The position numbers and the translations under genes were made by a program. A model generated the notes under the pieces. That model did no database searches. It worked only from the letters and a program-made list of their open reading frames with translations, and was not told the origin of the DNA. A stretch of 64,000 nucleotides of DNA from CAYRHJ01 sp964424105 (GTDB taxonomy: Bacteria > Planctomycetota > Phycisphaerae > UBA1845), in NCBI GenBank assembly GCA_964424105.1, contig CAYRHJ010000028.1, forward strand, positions 15,511-79,510, written 5' to 3'. Shown here piece by piece: positions 9,569 to 18,352 of this stretch. Numbering within the stretch: position 1 is the first letter of the stretch; each line of letters opens with the position of its first letter.

Positions 9569-10048
9569 ATGGCAGTCAAACCAATCCCCGATGGATTCCA
9601 CACCGTCACCCCACACCTGGTAATCAAGGACGCAGCAGCCGCGATCGACTTCTACAAGAAAGCGTTCGGCGCCGAGGAAATCGCCAGGATGCCAGGCCCC
9701 GGTGGACAGGGCGTCATGCACGCCGAAATCAAAATCGGCGACTCCATGATCATGATGTGCGACGAGTTTCCCGGCATGGACAATCCCAAGTCACCGAAAT
9801 CGCTCAACGGAACCACCATCACATTGATGTTATACGTCAAAGACGTAGACAGTGCGTTTCAACGCGCCGTCGGTGCGGGCGCCACCGTGAGCATGCCCGT
9901 GACTGACATGTTCTGGGGAGACCGTTACGGAAAGGTCAGCGATCCGTTCGGCCACGAGTGGGCCATCGCCACCCACAAAGAAGACCTGACACTCGAGGAA
10001 ATCGGCAAGCGGGCAGCCGAATTTTTCAGTCACGGCGCCGGTTGTTAA
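9569..10048 (+). CDS. VOC (glyoxalase/PhnB-like) family protein
   Basis: 159 aa with the beta-alpha-beta-beta-beta repeat of the vicinal oxygen chelate superfamily, PhnB-like subgroup: TPHLVIKDAAAAIDFYKKAFGAEE at the start of repeat 1, HAEIKIGDSMIMM, and the second repeat with DRYGKVSDPFGHEWAIATH. The family covers metal-dependent isomerases, dioxygenases and antibiotic-binding proteins, so the reaction cannot be assigned. A strong ribosome binding site (aaaaaggag) lies about 10 nt before the ATG. It is a single gene on the plus strand, divergent from the MazG-like gene. Confidence 0.85.
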   Translation: MAVKPIPDGFHTVTPHLVIKDAAAAIDFYKKAFGAEEIARMPGPGGQGVMHAEIKIGDSMIMMCDEFPGMDNPKSPKSLNGTTITLMLYVKDVDSAFQRAVGAGATVSMPVTDMFWGDRYGKVSDPFGHEWAIATHKEDLTLEEIGKRAAEFFSHGAGC

Positions 10049-10370
10049 ACCTGATGCAGTTAATCATGCTGCTTGCATCTTGACAGAGGGAGCGGTCTCC
10101 TGATCTGTTCGTACAATTTCAGATCCGCGACCAAGTCTTTTACGAGCCGCGAGCGCAAAGCGAGCGGTCTAACAATTTCAGAGCCGCGTCGGGTGGCCCA
10201 CCTCCTTGGGAGGTGGGGGACCCGATGACCATAGCGTGTGCCCAAATGTCGCGCGCCTTGTAAACGGCCGGGTGGCCCACCTCCTTTGGAGGTGGGGGAC
10301 CCGAGATGACAATTGGGTTGGGCGCTTTAGCTCGCACAACATGGAAAAGACGATGATCCGACGCGGTAGG
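10049..10370. repeat. Intergenic repeat cluster (26-bp family and CCACCTCC/GGAGGTGG hairpin repeats)
   Basis: I see no gene here. It holds one copy of the gagccgcgagcgcaaagcg-type 26-bp repeat (10144-10169), short 'acaatttcagagccgcg' motifs, and two copies of a hairpin repeat of about 40 bp (10191-10229 and 10270-10310) built on CCCACCTCC...GGAGGTGGG. Related hairpin copies occur at 58226 and, inverted, at the right end of the window. Confidence 0.75.
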
Positions 10371-11012
10371 TTACTGAATAGCGTTGTATTCGTCGGGCGT
10401 GTTGATGTTTCGAATGACCGCCGGCGATCGGCACGACACCGTTTCGATCATGTCGCTGTGACGTTCCAACAAACCTTGCAGCCCCCGGTCGCAGGCGATG
10501 GAATGAACGAACGTCGACAGGCACTTCGGAAAGATCATCGGGTGTCCGCGCCGGCCCAGGTGTGACGCGACGATGATACGGTTGGGATCGCGGCGAAATG
10601 TGGCCAGGCAAGCTTCAAAATCGTCGGGGCTGATGCCGGGCTGGTCGGCGGGCAATATCAAAAAACCGTCGGCGGCTCGCAGCGAGACATGTTCGCCCCA
10701 CGACAGCAGGCCAAGCCGAACCGAGTCGATCATCTCCGTGGCTGCGTCGTTATTGAAACAGATGATAAGGTCGCGTCGATTGGACAGATCGAGCGACCGG
10801 GCAATCTGATCATGGGTCACCACGACGATCCCATTGATGCTCGTCGTCGCCAAGCCATCCAATACAGCCGACAACATGGGCTTGGCGTTGAATTCGAGCA
10901 GTTGTTTCGATCGACCCATCCGTCGCGACCGACCCGCGGCCGGCACGATGCCATACACACGTGGCGCTGATTCGCGTGGGTCAGGGTTGGTTGACGGCAT
11001 GTAACGACGCAT
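10371..11012 (-). CDS. MocA/YgfJ-type nucleotidyltransferase for molybdenum hydroxylase maturation
   Basis: 213 aa NTP-transferase fold. The N-terminal signature VPAAGRSRRMGRSKQLLEF is the nucleotide-binding loop of MobA/MocA-like proteins, and ILPADQPGISPDDF is the metal-site segment. MocA adds CMP to molybdopterin; YgfJ relatives occur in selenium-dependent molybdenum hydroxylase loci. Here it overlaps the 3' end of the YgfK-like gene by 32 nt and lies beside a selenium-type xanthine dehydrogenase, so a role in preparing the cofactor for that enzyme is likely. ATG 11000 is an alternative start. Confidence 0.85.
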   Translation of the reverse strand: MRRYMPSTNPDPRESAPRVYGIVPAAGRSRRMGRSKQLLEFNAKPMLSAVLDGLATTSINGIVVVTHDQIARSLDLSNRRDLIICFNNDAATEMIDSVRLGLLSWGEHVSLRAADGFLILPADQPGISPDDFEACLATFRRDPNRIIVASHLGRRGHPMIFPKCLSTFVHSIACDRGLQGLLERHSDMIETVSCRSPAVIRNINTPDEYNAIQ

Positions 11013-12990
11013 TGATTTGATTGACCCGGCCCATGTCCAGAACGCCGGACAGGAGATGGCGCAAGGTATGATAAACGAGCATGTTCACGCGGTGCGCGCC
11101 GATCCCGTCCGACAAGTTCGTAACTGAATGGACGCGGTGCTCGACGCGGGTCAGCGTGACCTCGACCACGCCATCTGCGAAGACATACACACCCTGTCGA
11201 TGCGCCAGGCGATATTCCCGCCCCAGAATCCGGCCTCGGATCCACGGGTCATCGCCATCATACCCTACAATAAATCCGTCGCGCGGCGCGGCCCGTTCCC
11301 AGGATTCCACCGAACCGAAAAAGCTGGGCTTTTTTATGTATGGCCCACCGTATTCAGGGCAAAACGTGTCGCAATTCCCGCATTCATTGCAAAAATCGGC
11401 GTAACACGCGATTTGCATGTTCTCCTTGATTTCAAATGTTCTAGCCTCGGCATATCCATGTTGGCCCGATGGTTCTATCAGCAGATCCCTACATTCCAGC
11501 GATATAACCGGTGTGGGGTACGTGAAATTGGCGCCGTTCGGACAAACCGGAATGCATTTATCGCAGGTGATGCAATCGAACGTATTCAATGTAGATTCAA
11601 TTCGTTTCGGAATTCGAATATTTTGTTCCGCCCGATAACGTGGGTCCTCGCGAACCTGCCGAGCAACAATCGACGTATTTTCCAGCCCGATTTGCTGCAC
11701 GTCATTTTCATTGGTGTCGATTTTTGACGTTCGCGACGCGGCGAAACGCTTGAAAATGAACTCCGTCCACGATTTGGCCGCCACGTTTTCCATGGCCGCG
11801 GTTAAACGTGCCAGATAGGACGAAATTCGCCCGTAGCCGCCCGGTCGAAGCCAATCGGTGCTGACGGTGATGGGGACAAAACCGCAAGCGACAGCGTCAG
11901 CGAAATTTTTGGCATCGACACCGGCGCTGAACGAAATTGGCACTTCCGCGCCGACGGCGCGACGAAATTCGTCCGTCAACGCCATGGTTATGACGTGAAG
12001 CGGCTGGCCTGACAAATACATGATTTCGTTATCGGACGTGAAGAATTCTCGGTGGTTGGTGACCTCCAAAGTGTTGCTGAATTTGAACCCGACATGCCTG
12101 CTGTGCCGCCGGCTGAATCGAGTCAGGCGGTCGCATAGCTGAATCGATTCATCCATCGGCATGACGGCGTCGTAGGCTTTGGGGTTCACGCGAATGGAAT
12201 GATATCCCAAGACGTCATGCAGCAGGTGTTCGAGACGTTCTTTTCCAAGCGTCGGCGGGTTCATCTTCACTATGACATGGACGTCGTGTTCGGCGATCAG
12301 AAATTCGCAGATGCGCTCGATTTCGTCGGCGGGGCATCCGTGAAAGGTGGACAGGGTAATGCTGTCGGAAATGTTCGTGGTGTAGTCCATGTCCCGCGCG
12401 GATGCGAACGCACGGGGAATTTCGCTTCGCAGCTTGTCCACCAGACGGGCGGCGTCTTTCATTCCGTGGATGAATCTGCGGACCTTGTCGCCCTTGATGC
12501 CGGCGAAATCGTAGCCCACGCTCATGTCATAGATCACGTCGCCGGCGAGGCCGGCCGTCGCGTGGGACGCGTATTCGGGGTGCGATCGAAACATTTTGAT
12601 CAACATGGATCCGGCGACGTATTCACGCAGCGAATCATCGATAGCAAGCTCCTGTGACCATTCGACGTTGTATCCCACGTTGGTCATGTCGATGCAGGGG
12701 CGGGGAATGACCAGTTGGTCATTGACCTGAACGGTTTTCAGTTCCAGGATACGGGCGCCGCCCACGTAGCTGAGCAGCAGATTTTGGGCCATCTGGGTGT
12801 GCGGTCCGGCTGCGGGACCGAGCGGATTGCCCGCCGGCTGGTCGTGAAAGGTCACGGAAAGATCGGGGGCTGATGGATCGCGGGCGTGCCAGTTTCGTCG
12901 GGGCAGGTCAAAAACCGTTCCCTGGATGGCCGGTTCACGGTACAGACGAGTCACCAGATCAGCGAAAGGTGCGGGGATGAGTTCCGCCAT
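10981..12990 (-). CDS. Compact YgfK-like iron-sulfur protein (selenium-dependent molybdenum hydroxylase locus)
   Basis: 669 aa. Residues about 1-430 match the N-terminal TIM-barrel-like part of E. coli YgfK (GNPLGPAAGPHTQMAQN, ELKTVQ, STFHGCPADEIE, FSAGVD, TDWLRPGGYGR). The sequence then goes almost directly to two cysteine clusters, CITCDKCIPVCPNGAN and CNECGNCDTFCPEYGGPY, which should bind [4Fe-4S], and ends with a YgfK-like C-terminus. The GltD-like FAD/NAD(P) module of about 400 residues that separates these parts in E. coli YgfK is absent. YgfK was once called a putative selenate reductase subunit; its true role is unsettled. It is divergent from the fused XDH gene and forms an operon with the YgfJ-like gene. 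Confidence 0.85.
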   Translation of the reverse strand: MAELIPAPFADLVTRLYREPAIQGTVFDLPRRNWHARDPSAPDLSVTFHDQPAGNPLGPAAGPHTQMAQNLLLSYVGGARILELKTVQVNDQLVIPRPCIDMTNVGYNVEWSQELAIDDSLREYVAGSMLIKMFRSHPEYASHATAGLAGDVIYDMSVGYDFAGIKGDKVRRFIHGMKDAARLVDKLRSEIPRAFASARDMDYTTNISDSITLSTFHGCPADEIERICEFLIAEHDVHVIVKMNPPTLGKERLEHLLHDVLGYHSIRVNPKAYDAVMPMDESIQLCDRLTRFSRRHSRHVGFKFSNTLEVTNHREFFTSDNEIMYLSGQPLHVITMALTDEFRRAVGAEVPISFSAGVDAKNFADAVACGFVPITVSTDWLRPGGYGRISSYLARLTAAMENVAAKSWTEFIFKRFAASRTSKIDTNENDVQQIGLENTSIVARQVREDPRYRAEQNIRIPKRIESTLNTFDCITCDKCIPVCPNGANFTYPTPVISLECRDLLIEPSGQHGYAEARTFEIKENMQIACYADFCNECGNCDTFCPEYGGPYIKKPSFFGSVESWERAAPRDGFIVGYDGDDPWIRGRILGREYRLAHRQGVYVFADGVVEVTLTRVEHRVHSVTNLSDGIGAHRVNMLVYHTLRHLLSGVLDMGRVNQINASLHAVNQP

Positions 12991-13075
12991 GGGTTATGGC
13001 CTCTTGAATTCTATGACGGGACTTTCGCTCCGCAACGCAGCGGGTCAGACTCGCGGGATTGTTTTTTCATCGTTT

Positions 13076-13103
13076 TTTGGCTGCGTTGGCGATACGATAT
13101 AGT
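13076..13103 (+). promoter_or_regulatory. Possible sigma-70 promoter for the fused XDH gene
   Basis: TTTGGC (13076-13081) and TATAGT (13098-13103) are 16 nt apart, 30 nt before the ATG at 13134. The 143-nt gap to the divergent YgfK-like gene must hold both promoters. The -35 match is weak. Confidence 0.35.
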
Positions 13104-13133
13104 GTTTTCGACGAATCGTAAATCGGGCGTTTA

Positions 13134-15836
13134 ATGAGCATCAAGCCAAAAACCACGAACGCATCCACGACCGCGGCCACGGTTTCATTCACGCTGAACG
13201 GTCAATCGACGCTGGTCACGCCCGCGGCCGGTCAGTCTTTGCTGGACGTCTTGCGTGATGACCTGGATGTCATTTCTCCCAAGAACGGATGTCAACCGCA
13301 GGCCCAATGCGGATGCTGCACGGTTCTGGTGGATGGCAAGGCGCGGCTGGCGTGCGTCATGACGCCGCAACAGGCGGCGGACAAGCGCGTGGTCACGCTG
13401 GAGGGATTGCCGGTCGAAACTCGATCGGACATCGCGGAATGTTTTGTCCGGGCGGGGGGCGTGCAGTGCGGATTTTGCATTCCGGGCATCGCGATGCGTG
13501 CCCACGCCCTGCTCGACCGCCATCCGAACCCCACGCGAAATGAAATCGCGCACGACCTTCGCGCCCATCTGTGCCGTTGCACCGGTTATACGAAAATCCT
13601 CGACGCGATTGAATTGTTGGCCAAGGTTCGCCGCGGCGAGGCCATGCCAAAACCGCAGATCAGCGGCCAAGTGGGCACGCGGCTGGATCGATATCGTGGA
13701 CAGGAATTCGTCCTGGGTGATTTTGCCTACGTGGATGACATCAAAATAGAAGGCGGGTGTTACGCGGCGATGCGGTTCAGCGATCATCCGCGGGCCACGG
13801 TGCGGCGCATCGATTCGACGTCGGCGTTGAATCTGCCCGGCGTGGAGCGCGTGATCACCGCGGCGGACGTGCCCGGCCAGCGATACGTCGGGCTGATCAA
13901 GTCTGATTGGCCGGTGTTGGTGGCGATCGGCGAGGAGACGCGTTGCGTCGGCGATATCATCGCCATCACTGTCGCGGTCACACAGCGAATCGCCCGCGAG
14001 GCGGCTGCTCGAATCAGCGTTGACTACGACGTTCTGACGCCGATCACGACACCTGAAGACGGGCTGAAATCCGGCGCTGCCAAGATTCACCCCGGCGGGA
14101 ATCTATTGTCCCGATCCGCCATCGCGCGCGGTGACGTCGAATCCGCGTTGGCGGCATCCGCCCACGTGGTGGAAGACACCTATTCGACCCAGATGATCGA
14201 GCACATGTTTCTGGAGCCGGAATCGTGCATCGCCTTGCCCATCGAGCGAACCAACGGCCACGACGATGGCCATGATAGCAATGGCAGCATGCGGCTTCGC
14301 GTGTTGAGTCAAGGCCAGGGTGTGTTCGACGATCAGCGACAGATCGCATCGGTTCTGGGTTGGGAACGTGACCGCGTGCATGTCGAGTTGGTGTCCAATG
14401 GCGGCGCTTTCGGCGGCAAGGAGGACATGAGCATTCAGGGGCAGGTGGCGTTGGCGGCGGCCCTTTGCAACCGGCCCGTCAAGAGTACGTTGACCCGCGA
14501 GGAGAGTTTTCGACTGCATCCCAAACGTCATCCGGTGACGATCGCTATCAAGGTGGGCTGCGATGATCGGGGTTGTATTTCCGCGGTTCGGGCCCGGATC
14601 ATCGGGGACAAGGGCGCCTACGCATCGGTGGGGGCCAAGGTGCTGGAACGGGCTGCGGGTCACGCGTGCGGGCCATACCGCGTTCCCAATGTCGATGTCG
14701 AATCGCTGGCTGTCTACACGAACAATCCGCCTTGTGGGGCCATGCGCGGTTTCGGCGCGAATCAAGCCGCGTTTGCCATTGAAGGATGTTTGGACAAGCT
14801 AGCGAAGAAGGTGGGGATTGACGGGTGGGAGATTCGCTGGCGAAACGTGCTTGAGCAGGGTGATGCATTTTGCACGGGTCAGCGCCTGACCAAACCGTTT
14901 GGCCTCAAGAAGACGCTGGAGGCGGTCAAGGATGTTTATCGCGGTGCGAAGTATGCGGGCATTGCCTGTGGAATCAAGAACGTGGGCATCGGAAACGGGA
15001 TGCCGGACATTGGAAAGGCCCTGTTGAAGGTTGAATCCGCCGGCCGCGTGACCATTCGCACCGGGTTTACGGAAATGGGGCAGGGTTATTTTACGGTTTG
15101 CATTCAGGCTGCGTGCGAAGAGACCGGATTGCCGCCCGACGTGTTCGAACCGCTGACCGATACGTTGGCCGACGTGGATTGCGGACAGACGACTGCCAGC
15201 CGGGCGACGGTGCTGGGCGGGCTGGCGATTCAGGAGGCAGCCCGTGCGCTGAAGCAGGACCTTGATGCGGGGCGGTCGTTGGTTGATCTGGTGGGGCGGG
15301 AATATCGCGGGGAGTATGCTTGCACGTACACCAGCAAGCCGGGCGCGGACGTCCCAGACCCGAAGACCCACCTGACCTATGGATTTGCCACGCAGGTGGT
15401 CATCCTGGACGACGATGGTCGGGTCAGCAAGGTGGTGGCGGCGCACGACGTCGGACGGGTCATCAATCCGACGCTGCTGGAAGGGCAAATGGAAGGGTCC
15501 ATCCACATGGGGTTGGGGTACGCGCTGACGGAGGACTTCGTCGTGGAGGGTGGCCTGGTACAAAGCAAGGACATCAAGTCGCTGGGGGTGTTGCGAGCGC
15601 ATCACATGCCGGAAATCGAATTGATATTTGTGGAGGAACCGGATCCAGAGACAGCCTACGGGGCGCGGGGGGTCGGTGAAATCGGCCTGGTGCCGACTGC
15701 GCCCGCGGTGGCGGGGGCGTTGGCGTCGTTCGACGGCATCCATCGCACGCGACTGCCAATGAAAGATTCGCCGGCGGCCCAAGCCATATTGAATCCGCGA
15801 TGGAAGCCGTCCAACGGGCGGCAGACGAGTTATTGA
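13134..15836 (+). CDS. Fused selenium-dependent xanthine dehydrogenase (2Fe-2S plus molybdenum domains)
   Basis: 900 aa single-chain molybdenum hydroxylase. Residues about 15-95 form a plant-type [2Fe-2S] domain (Cys53, Cys59, Cys62, Cys74 region; NGCQPQAQCGCC) and about 100-165 the second [2Fe-2S] helical domain (CGFCIPG, CRCTGY). From about residue 175 on it is the molybdopterin-binding large subunit: GGAFGGKED, AMRGFGANQ, and the C-terminal GARGVGEIG with the catalytic Glu. There is no FAD domain. This architecture, and the YgfJ/YgfK neighbours, match the selenium-dependent XDH (XdhD-like) group, whose Mo site carries a labile selenium ligand. Probable reaction: oxidation of a purine such as hypoxanthine or xanthine. 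Selenium use is inferred from family and context. Confidence 0.88.
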   Translation: MSIKPKTTNASTTAATVSFTLNGQSTLVTPAAGQSLLDVLRDDLDVISPKNGCQPQAQCGCCTVLVDGKARLACVMTPQQAADKRVVTLEGLPVETRSDIAECFVRAGGVQCGFCIPGIAMRAHALLDRHPNPTRNEIAHDLRAHLCRCTGYTKILDAIELLAKVRRGEAMPKPQISGQVGTRLDRYRGQEFVLGDFAYVDDIKIEGGCYAAMRFSDHPRATVRRIDSTSALNLPGVERVITAADVPGQRYVGLIKSDWPVLVAIGEETRCVGDIIAITVAVTQRIAREAAARISVDYDVLTPITTPEDGLKSGAAKIHPGGNLLSRSAIARGDVESALAASAHVVEDTYSTQMIEHMFLEPESCIALPIERTNGHDDGHDSNGSMRLRVLSQGQGVFDDQRQIASVLGWERDRVHVELVSNGGAFGGKEDMSIQGQVALAAALCNRPVKSTLTREESFRLHPKRHPVTIAIKVGCDDRGCISAVRARIIGDKGAYASVGAKVLERAAGHACGPYRVPNVDVESLAVYTNNPPCGAMRGFGANQAAFAIEGCLDKLAKKVGIDGWEIRWRNVLEQGDAFCTGQRLTKPFGLKKTLEAVKDVYRGAKYAGIACGIKNVGIGNGMPDIGKALLKVESAGRVTIRTGFTEMGQGYFTVCIQAACEETGLPPDVFEPLTDTLADVDCGQTTASRATVLGGLAIQEAARALKQDLDAGRSLVDLVGREYRGEYACTYTSKPGADVPDPKTHLTYGFATQVVILDDDGRVSKVVAAHDVGRVINPTLLEGQMEGSIHMGLGYALTEDFVVEGGLVQSKDIKSLGVLRAHHMPEIELIFVEEPDPETAYGARGVGEIGLVPTAPAVAGALASFDGIHRTRLPMKDSPAAQAILNPRWKPSNGRQTSY

Positions 15837-15921
15837 ACTTTGAATGGTTAATTGAACGATGATGGTCGTTTCCGCGAAGGCGTGGAGTTGCAAGAAGATT
15901 TCCTGGACCCCGGCTTTCGCC

Positions 15922-16028
15922 GGGGTGACGCATGCGGGCGGAACGCATTATCTAGATTCCGGCGTTGGCCGGGGTGACGCATGCGGGCGGAACGCATTAT
16001 CTAGATTCCGGCGTTGGCCGGGGTGACG
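15922..16028. repeat. 49-bp tandem repeat (two units plus a partial third)
   Basis: The unit begins ggggtgacgcatgcgggcgg at 15922 and again at 15971, with a third start at 16020. Each copy holds a 'ttccggcgttggccgg' inverted repeat. It lies between the XDH and XdhC genes and may form hairpins in the transcript. Confidence 0.8.
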
Positions 16029-16049
16029 CGTTGGGGGGGGTGACGGTTC

Positions 16050-16994
16050 ATGAGTGAACTTCGATCGGTCATCGAGGAAGTTGCGCGGTTGTCCCAGGAC
16101 GGTCAGCCGGCGGCTTTGTGCACCATCGTCAAGACCAAGGGATCGACGCCGCAATCGTCCGGGGCGACGATGTTGTTGCGCGGCGATTTCAGCACGATGG
16201 GCACGTTGGGAGGCGGCTGCGTTGAAGCGGAGGTCCGCAAGCGGGCGTTTGAGATGTTGCAGCGAGGCGAGTCAGCCGTTCTGGATTTCGTGCTGGATCA
16301 TGATTATGGATGGGACGATGGGTTGATTTGCGGCGGGCGCATGGACGTGGCCGTTATGACGGTCGATCCGGCGCGTGATGGGACGGCGTTTCGCCGGGCG
16401 CTATCAGAAGCGAATTCCCGTCAACCGACGCACGTATCACTTCTCGTTCGCGAAAATGGCGAGCTGGTCGAATACCGCGTGCACGTGGAAGTTCCGCCCA
16501 AGCTGCTCATCGTGGGGGCTGGGCACGTCGGGCACGCCCTCGCCCGGTTGGCGGCGGATTTGGAATTTGACATCAAGGTGTTCGACGACCGAGCCGACTA
16601 CGCCACGTCCGATCGGTTTGGCAGCCACGTCGAGTTGATCGTCGATGACATCGCCGCGGCGTTGCAACGCTTTCCGATCGATTCCAGTTGTTATGTTGTG
16701 ATTGTGACGCGCGGGCATCAACACGATCAGCAGGCTTTGCAAGCGGTCGTGCGGGGGAATGCGGGTTACATCGGTCTGATCGGTAGTCGGCGCAAAGCCA
16801 AGCTGATCTATAGCGATCTTCGCGAAGGCGGCGTATCGGAGGAGCAGCTCGCCCGCGTGCGCACGCCGATCGGATTGCCCATCGGGGCGTTGTTGGTACC
16901 GGAGATCGCGGTCAGTATCGCGGCGGAGTTGATCCAGGTGCGGCGGGCGGTCACGCCCCGGCGCGTCGAGGGGCCAATCGCCGTGGGCGGATGA
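16050..16994 (+). CDS. xdhC: XdhC/CoxI family molybdenum cofactor insertion protein
   Basis: 314 aa. The N-terminal XdhC_CoxI domain (KTKGSTPQSSGATML, GTLGGGCVEAEV, CGGRMDV) is followed by a Rossmann-type C-terminal domain (LLIVGAGHVGHALARLA, VTRGHQHDQQAL, YIGLIGSRRKAK). XdhC binds molybdenum cofactor, promotes its sulfuration and hands it to xanthine dehydrogenase apoprotein. It is 213 nt downstream of the fused XDH gene on the same strand, separated only by a tandem repeat, so co-transcription is plausible. The YqeB-type selenium-specific maturation protein is a related alternative, but the motifs fit XdhC. Confidence 0.88.
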   Translation: MSELRSVIEEVARLSQDGQPAALCTIVKTKGSTPQSSGATMLLRGDFSTMGTLGGGCVEAEVRKRAFEMLQRGESAVLDFVLDHDYGWDDGLICGGRMDVAVMTVDPARDGTAFRRALSEANSRQPTHVSLLVRENGELVEYRVHVEVPPKLLIVGAGHVGHALARLAADLEFDIKVFDDRADYATSDRFGSHVELIVDDIAAALQRFPIDSSCYVVIVTRGHQHDQQALQAVVRGNAGYIGLIGSRRKAKLIYSDLREGGVSEEQLARVRTPIGLPIGALLVPEIAVSIAAELIQVRRAVTPRRVEGPIAVGG

Positions 16995-17117
16995 ACGTCA
17001 TCGTCACGTCAAGAATCGTGGAATCCTTGTTGAAGCGTGTTTCACGCCGCGACGGTGAATCGGCGGACGCATAGGCCGGTGGTAGACGCGCGAGTTCCGA
17101 TCGCGCCCGATAATCCA

Positions 17118-17351
17118 GCCACAGAGGTCACAGAGAAACCCGACAGAATCGCCCTGACCTCCTGGGTCAGTTCAACGTCGCTCAAACACCCGAACCTCCT
17201 GTGTACGTTAGGCACGTTTCCTTGCAAACCGACCCGTAACTTCAACACCAGATGAGCTTTAGCGTTCGCATTTGCCCGATGGCGCTAGGTTGGGTCCCCT
17301 TCACCGCCGGAATTTACCCCAAGGTGTGCGCCTCTCTGTGGCCTCTGTGGC
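17118..17351. repeat. 234-bp segment bounded by 19-bp inverted repeats
   Basis: Within the 420-nt gene-free stretch 16995-17414, gccacagaggtcacagaga (17118-17136) faces tctctgtggcctctgtggc (17333-17351) with a single mismatch. It encodes no convincing protein, so it could be a non-autonomous (MITE-like) insertion or a chance pair of members of a dispersed repeat family. Confidence 0.5.
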
Positions 17352-17414
17352 CCTGCTCCGCACGTTTGGCGATGGCGTCCGTTGTCGACGTCCGTAGATG
17401 TCGGAAAACAGCGG

Positions 17415-18254
17415 CTAATCCGTGATGCCGCGGATCAGACGCCAATAAAGCAGACGACTGAGAACAGCCGACCGATACTCGGCGGTGGAACGAATGTCGG
17501 AGATGGGAGCGATGTCCCGCCGGATCACGTCGAGCACGTCGCGTGGCGAATTGAATGATTGCGCATCCTGCATCGCTTGTTCAAACAGGTGACATCGGCA
17601 GACGTAGGGCGCGACACTGTTGGCCACCACGCGCCATCCTTTTGCGTCATGAACCACAGCCGCCCCAACCTTGGTGATGGTCTGGGCCGATCTTGCCCCC
17701 ACTTTGTGAAACCACTGCAACGGCCTGGGGCGCCGAGGGATTCGAATGGCGGTGATGAGTTGATTCGGTTTGCGAACGGTCTGCTTGTAGCCGGTGTAGT
17801 ATTGATGGACGGGCACTTCGGTGGGGCCATCGATCGATTGCAAGACGACGAGGGCGTCGTAGGCCATCAGAACGGGGACACCGTCCGCGGCGGGCGAGGC
17901 GTTGCCGATATTACCCGCCCACGTGCCACGCGTTTGAATCTGGATGGCACCGACTTGTTTAGCCGCCTGAATCAACAGCGGAAACTCGTTGGCGATGGGT
18001 TGGAAGGCGATTATGTCCCAATAGGTCGTCAGCGCGCCCAATTCCAGAAAATCGTCACCAAGTTGATACGCCCGCAATTCCCGCACACCCGACAGGTCCA
18101 TCAAGACGAGGTCATCCTTGAGCGCATGGTGCCACGAGACCATCAAATCCGTGCCGCCCGCGAACGGCGTCACGCGTCGTCCGTTGGCCATCATCCGCAA
18201 CGCGGCCTGGAGATTGGCAGGTCGGAGCAGTTCCACGCTAATTCCTCGTCCCAT
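17415..18254 (-). CDS. Molybdenum hydroxylase FAD-binding subunit (XdhB/CoxM type)
   Basis: 279 aa. It has the two FAD-binding signatures of the family: FAGGTDLMVSW near residue 32 and QTRGTWAGNIGNASPAADG near residue 110, followed by a CO-dehydrogenase flavoprotein C-terminal-like region. It passes electrons from the iron-sulfur subunit to NAD or another acceptor. It is the last gene of a minus-strand operon with the 2Fe-2S and molybdenum subunits. Whether the fused XDH at 13134, which has no flavin domain, can also use it is open. Confidence 0.88.
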   Translation of the reverse strand: MGRGISVELLRPANLQAALRMMANGRRVTPFAGGTDLMVSWHHALKDDLVLMDLSGVRELRAYQLGDDFLELGALTTYWDIIAFQPIANEFPLLIQAAKQVGAIQIQTRGTWAGNIGNASPAADGVPVLMAYDALVVLQSIDGPTEVPVHQYYTGYKQTVRKPNQLITAIRIPRRPRPLQWFHKVGARSAQTITKVGAAVVHDAKGWRVVANSVAPYVCRCHLFEQAMQDAQSFNSPRDVLDVIRRDIAPISDIRSTAEYRSAVLSRLLYWRLIRGITD

Positions 18255-18352
18255 CGACGTTGGAACGTTGCATGATCGCCACGTCGCGATGATTCAATCG
18301 CCGGCCGGCCATATTGGAAGAAAGCCCAGCACGTACAACATTATCGAATGGA

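Noticed and set aside
13185..14090. Long minus-strand ORF of 301 aa inside the fused XDH gene
   Set aside because: It is antisense to a clear [2Fe-2S]/Mo enzyme, is rich in Arg/His/Asp as shadow frames of GC-rich genes are, and has no recognisable domain.
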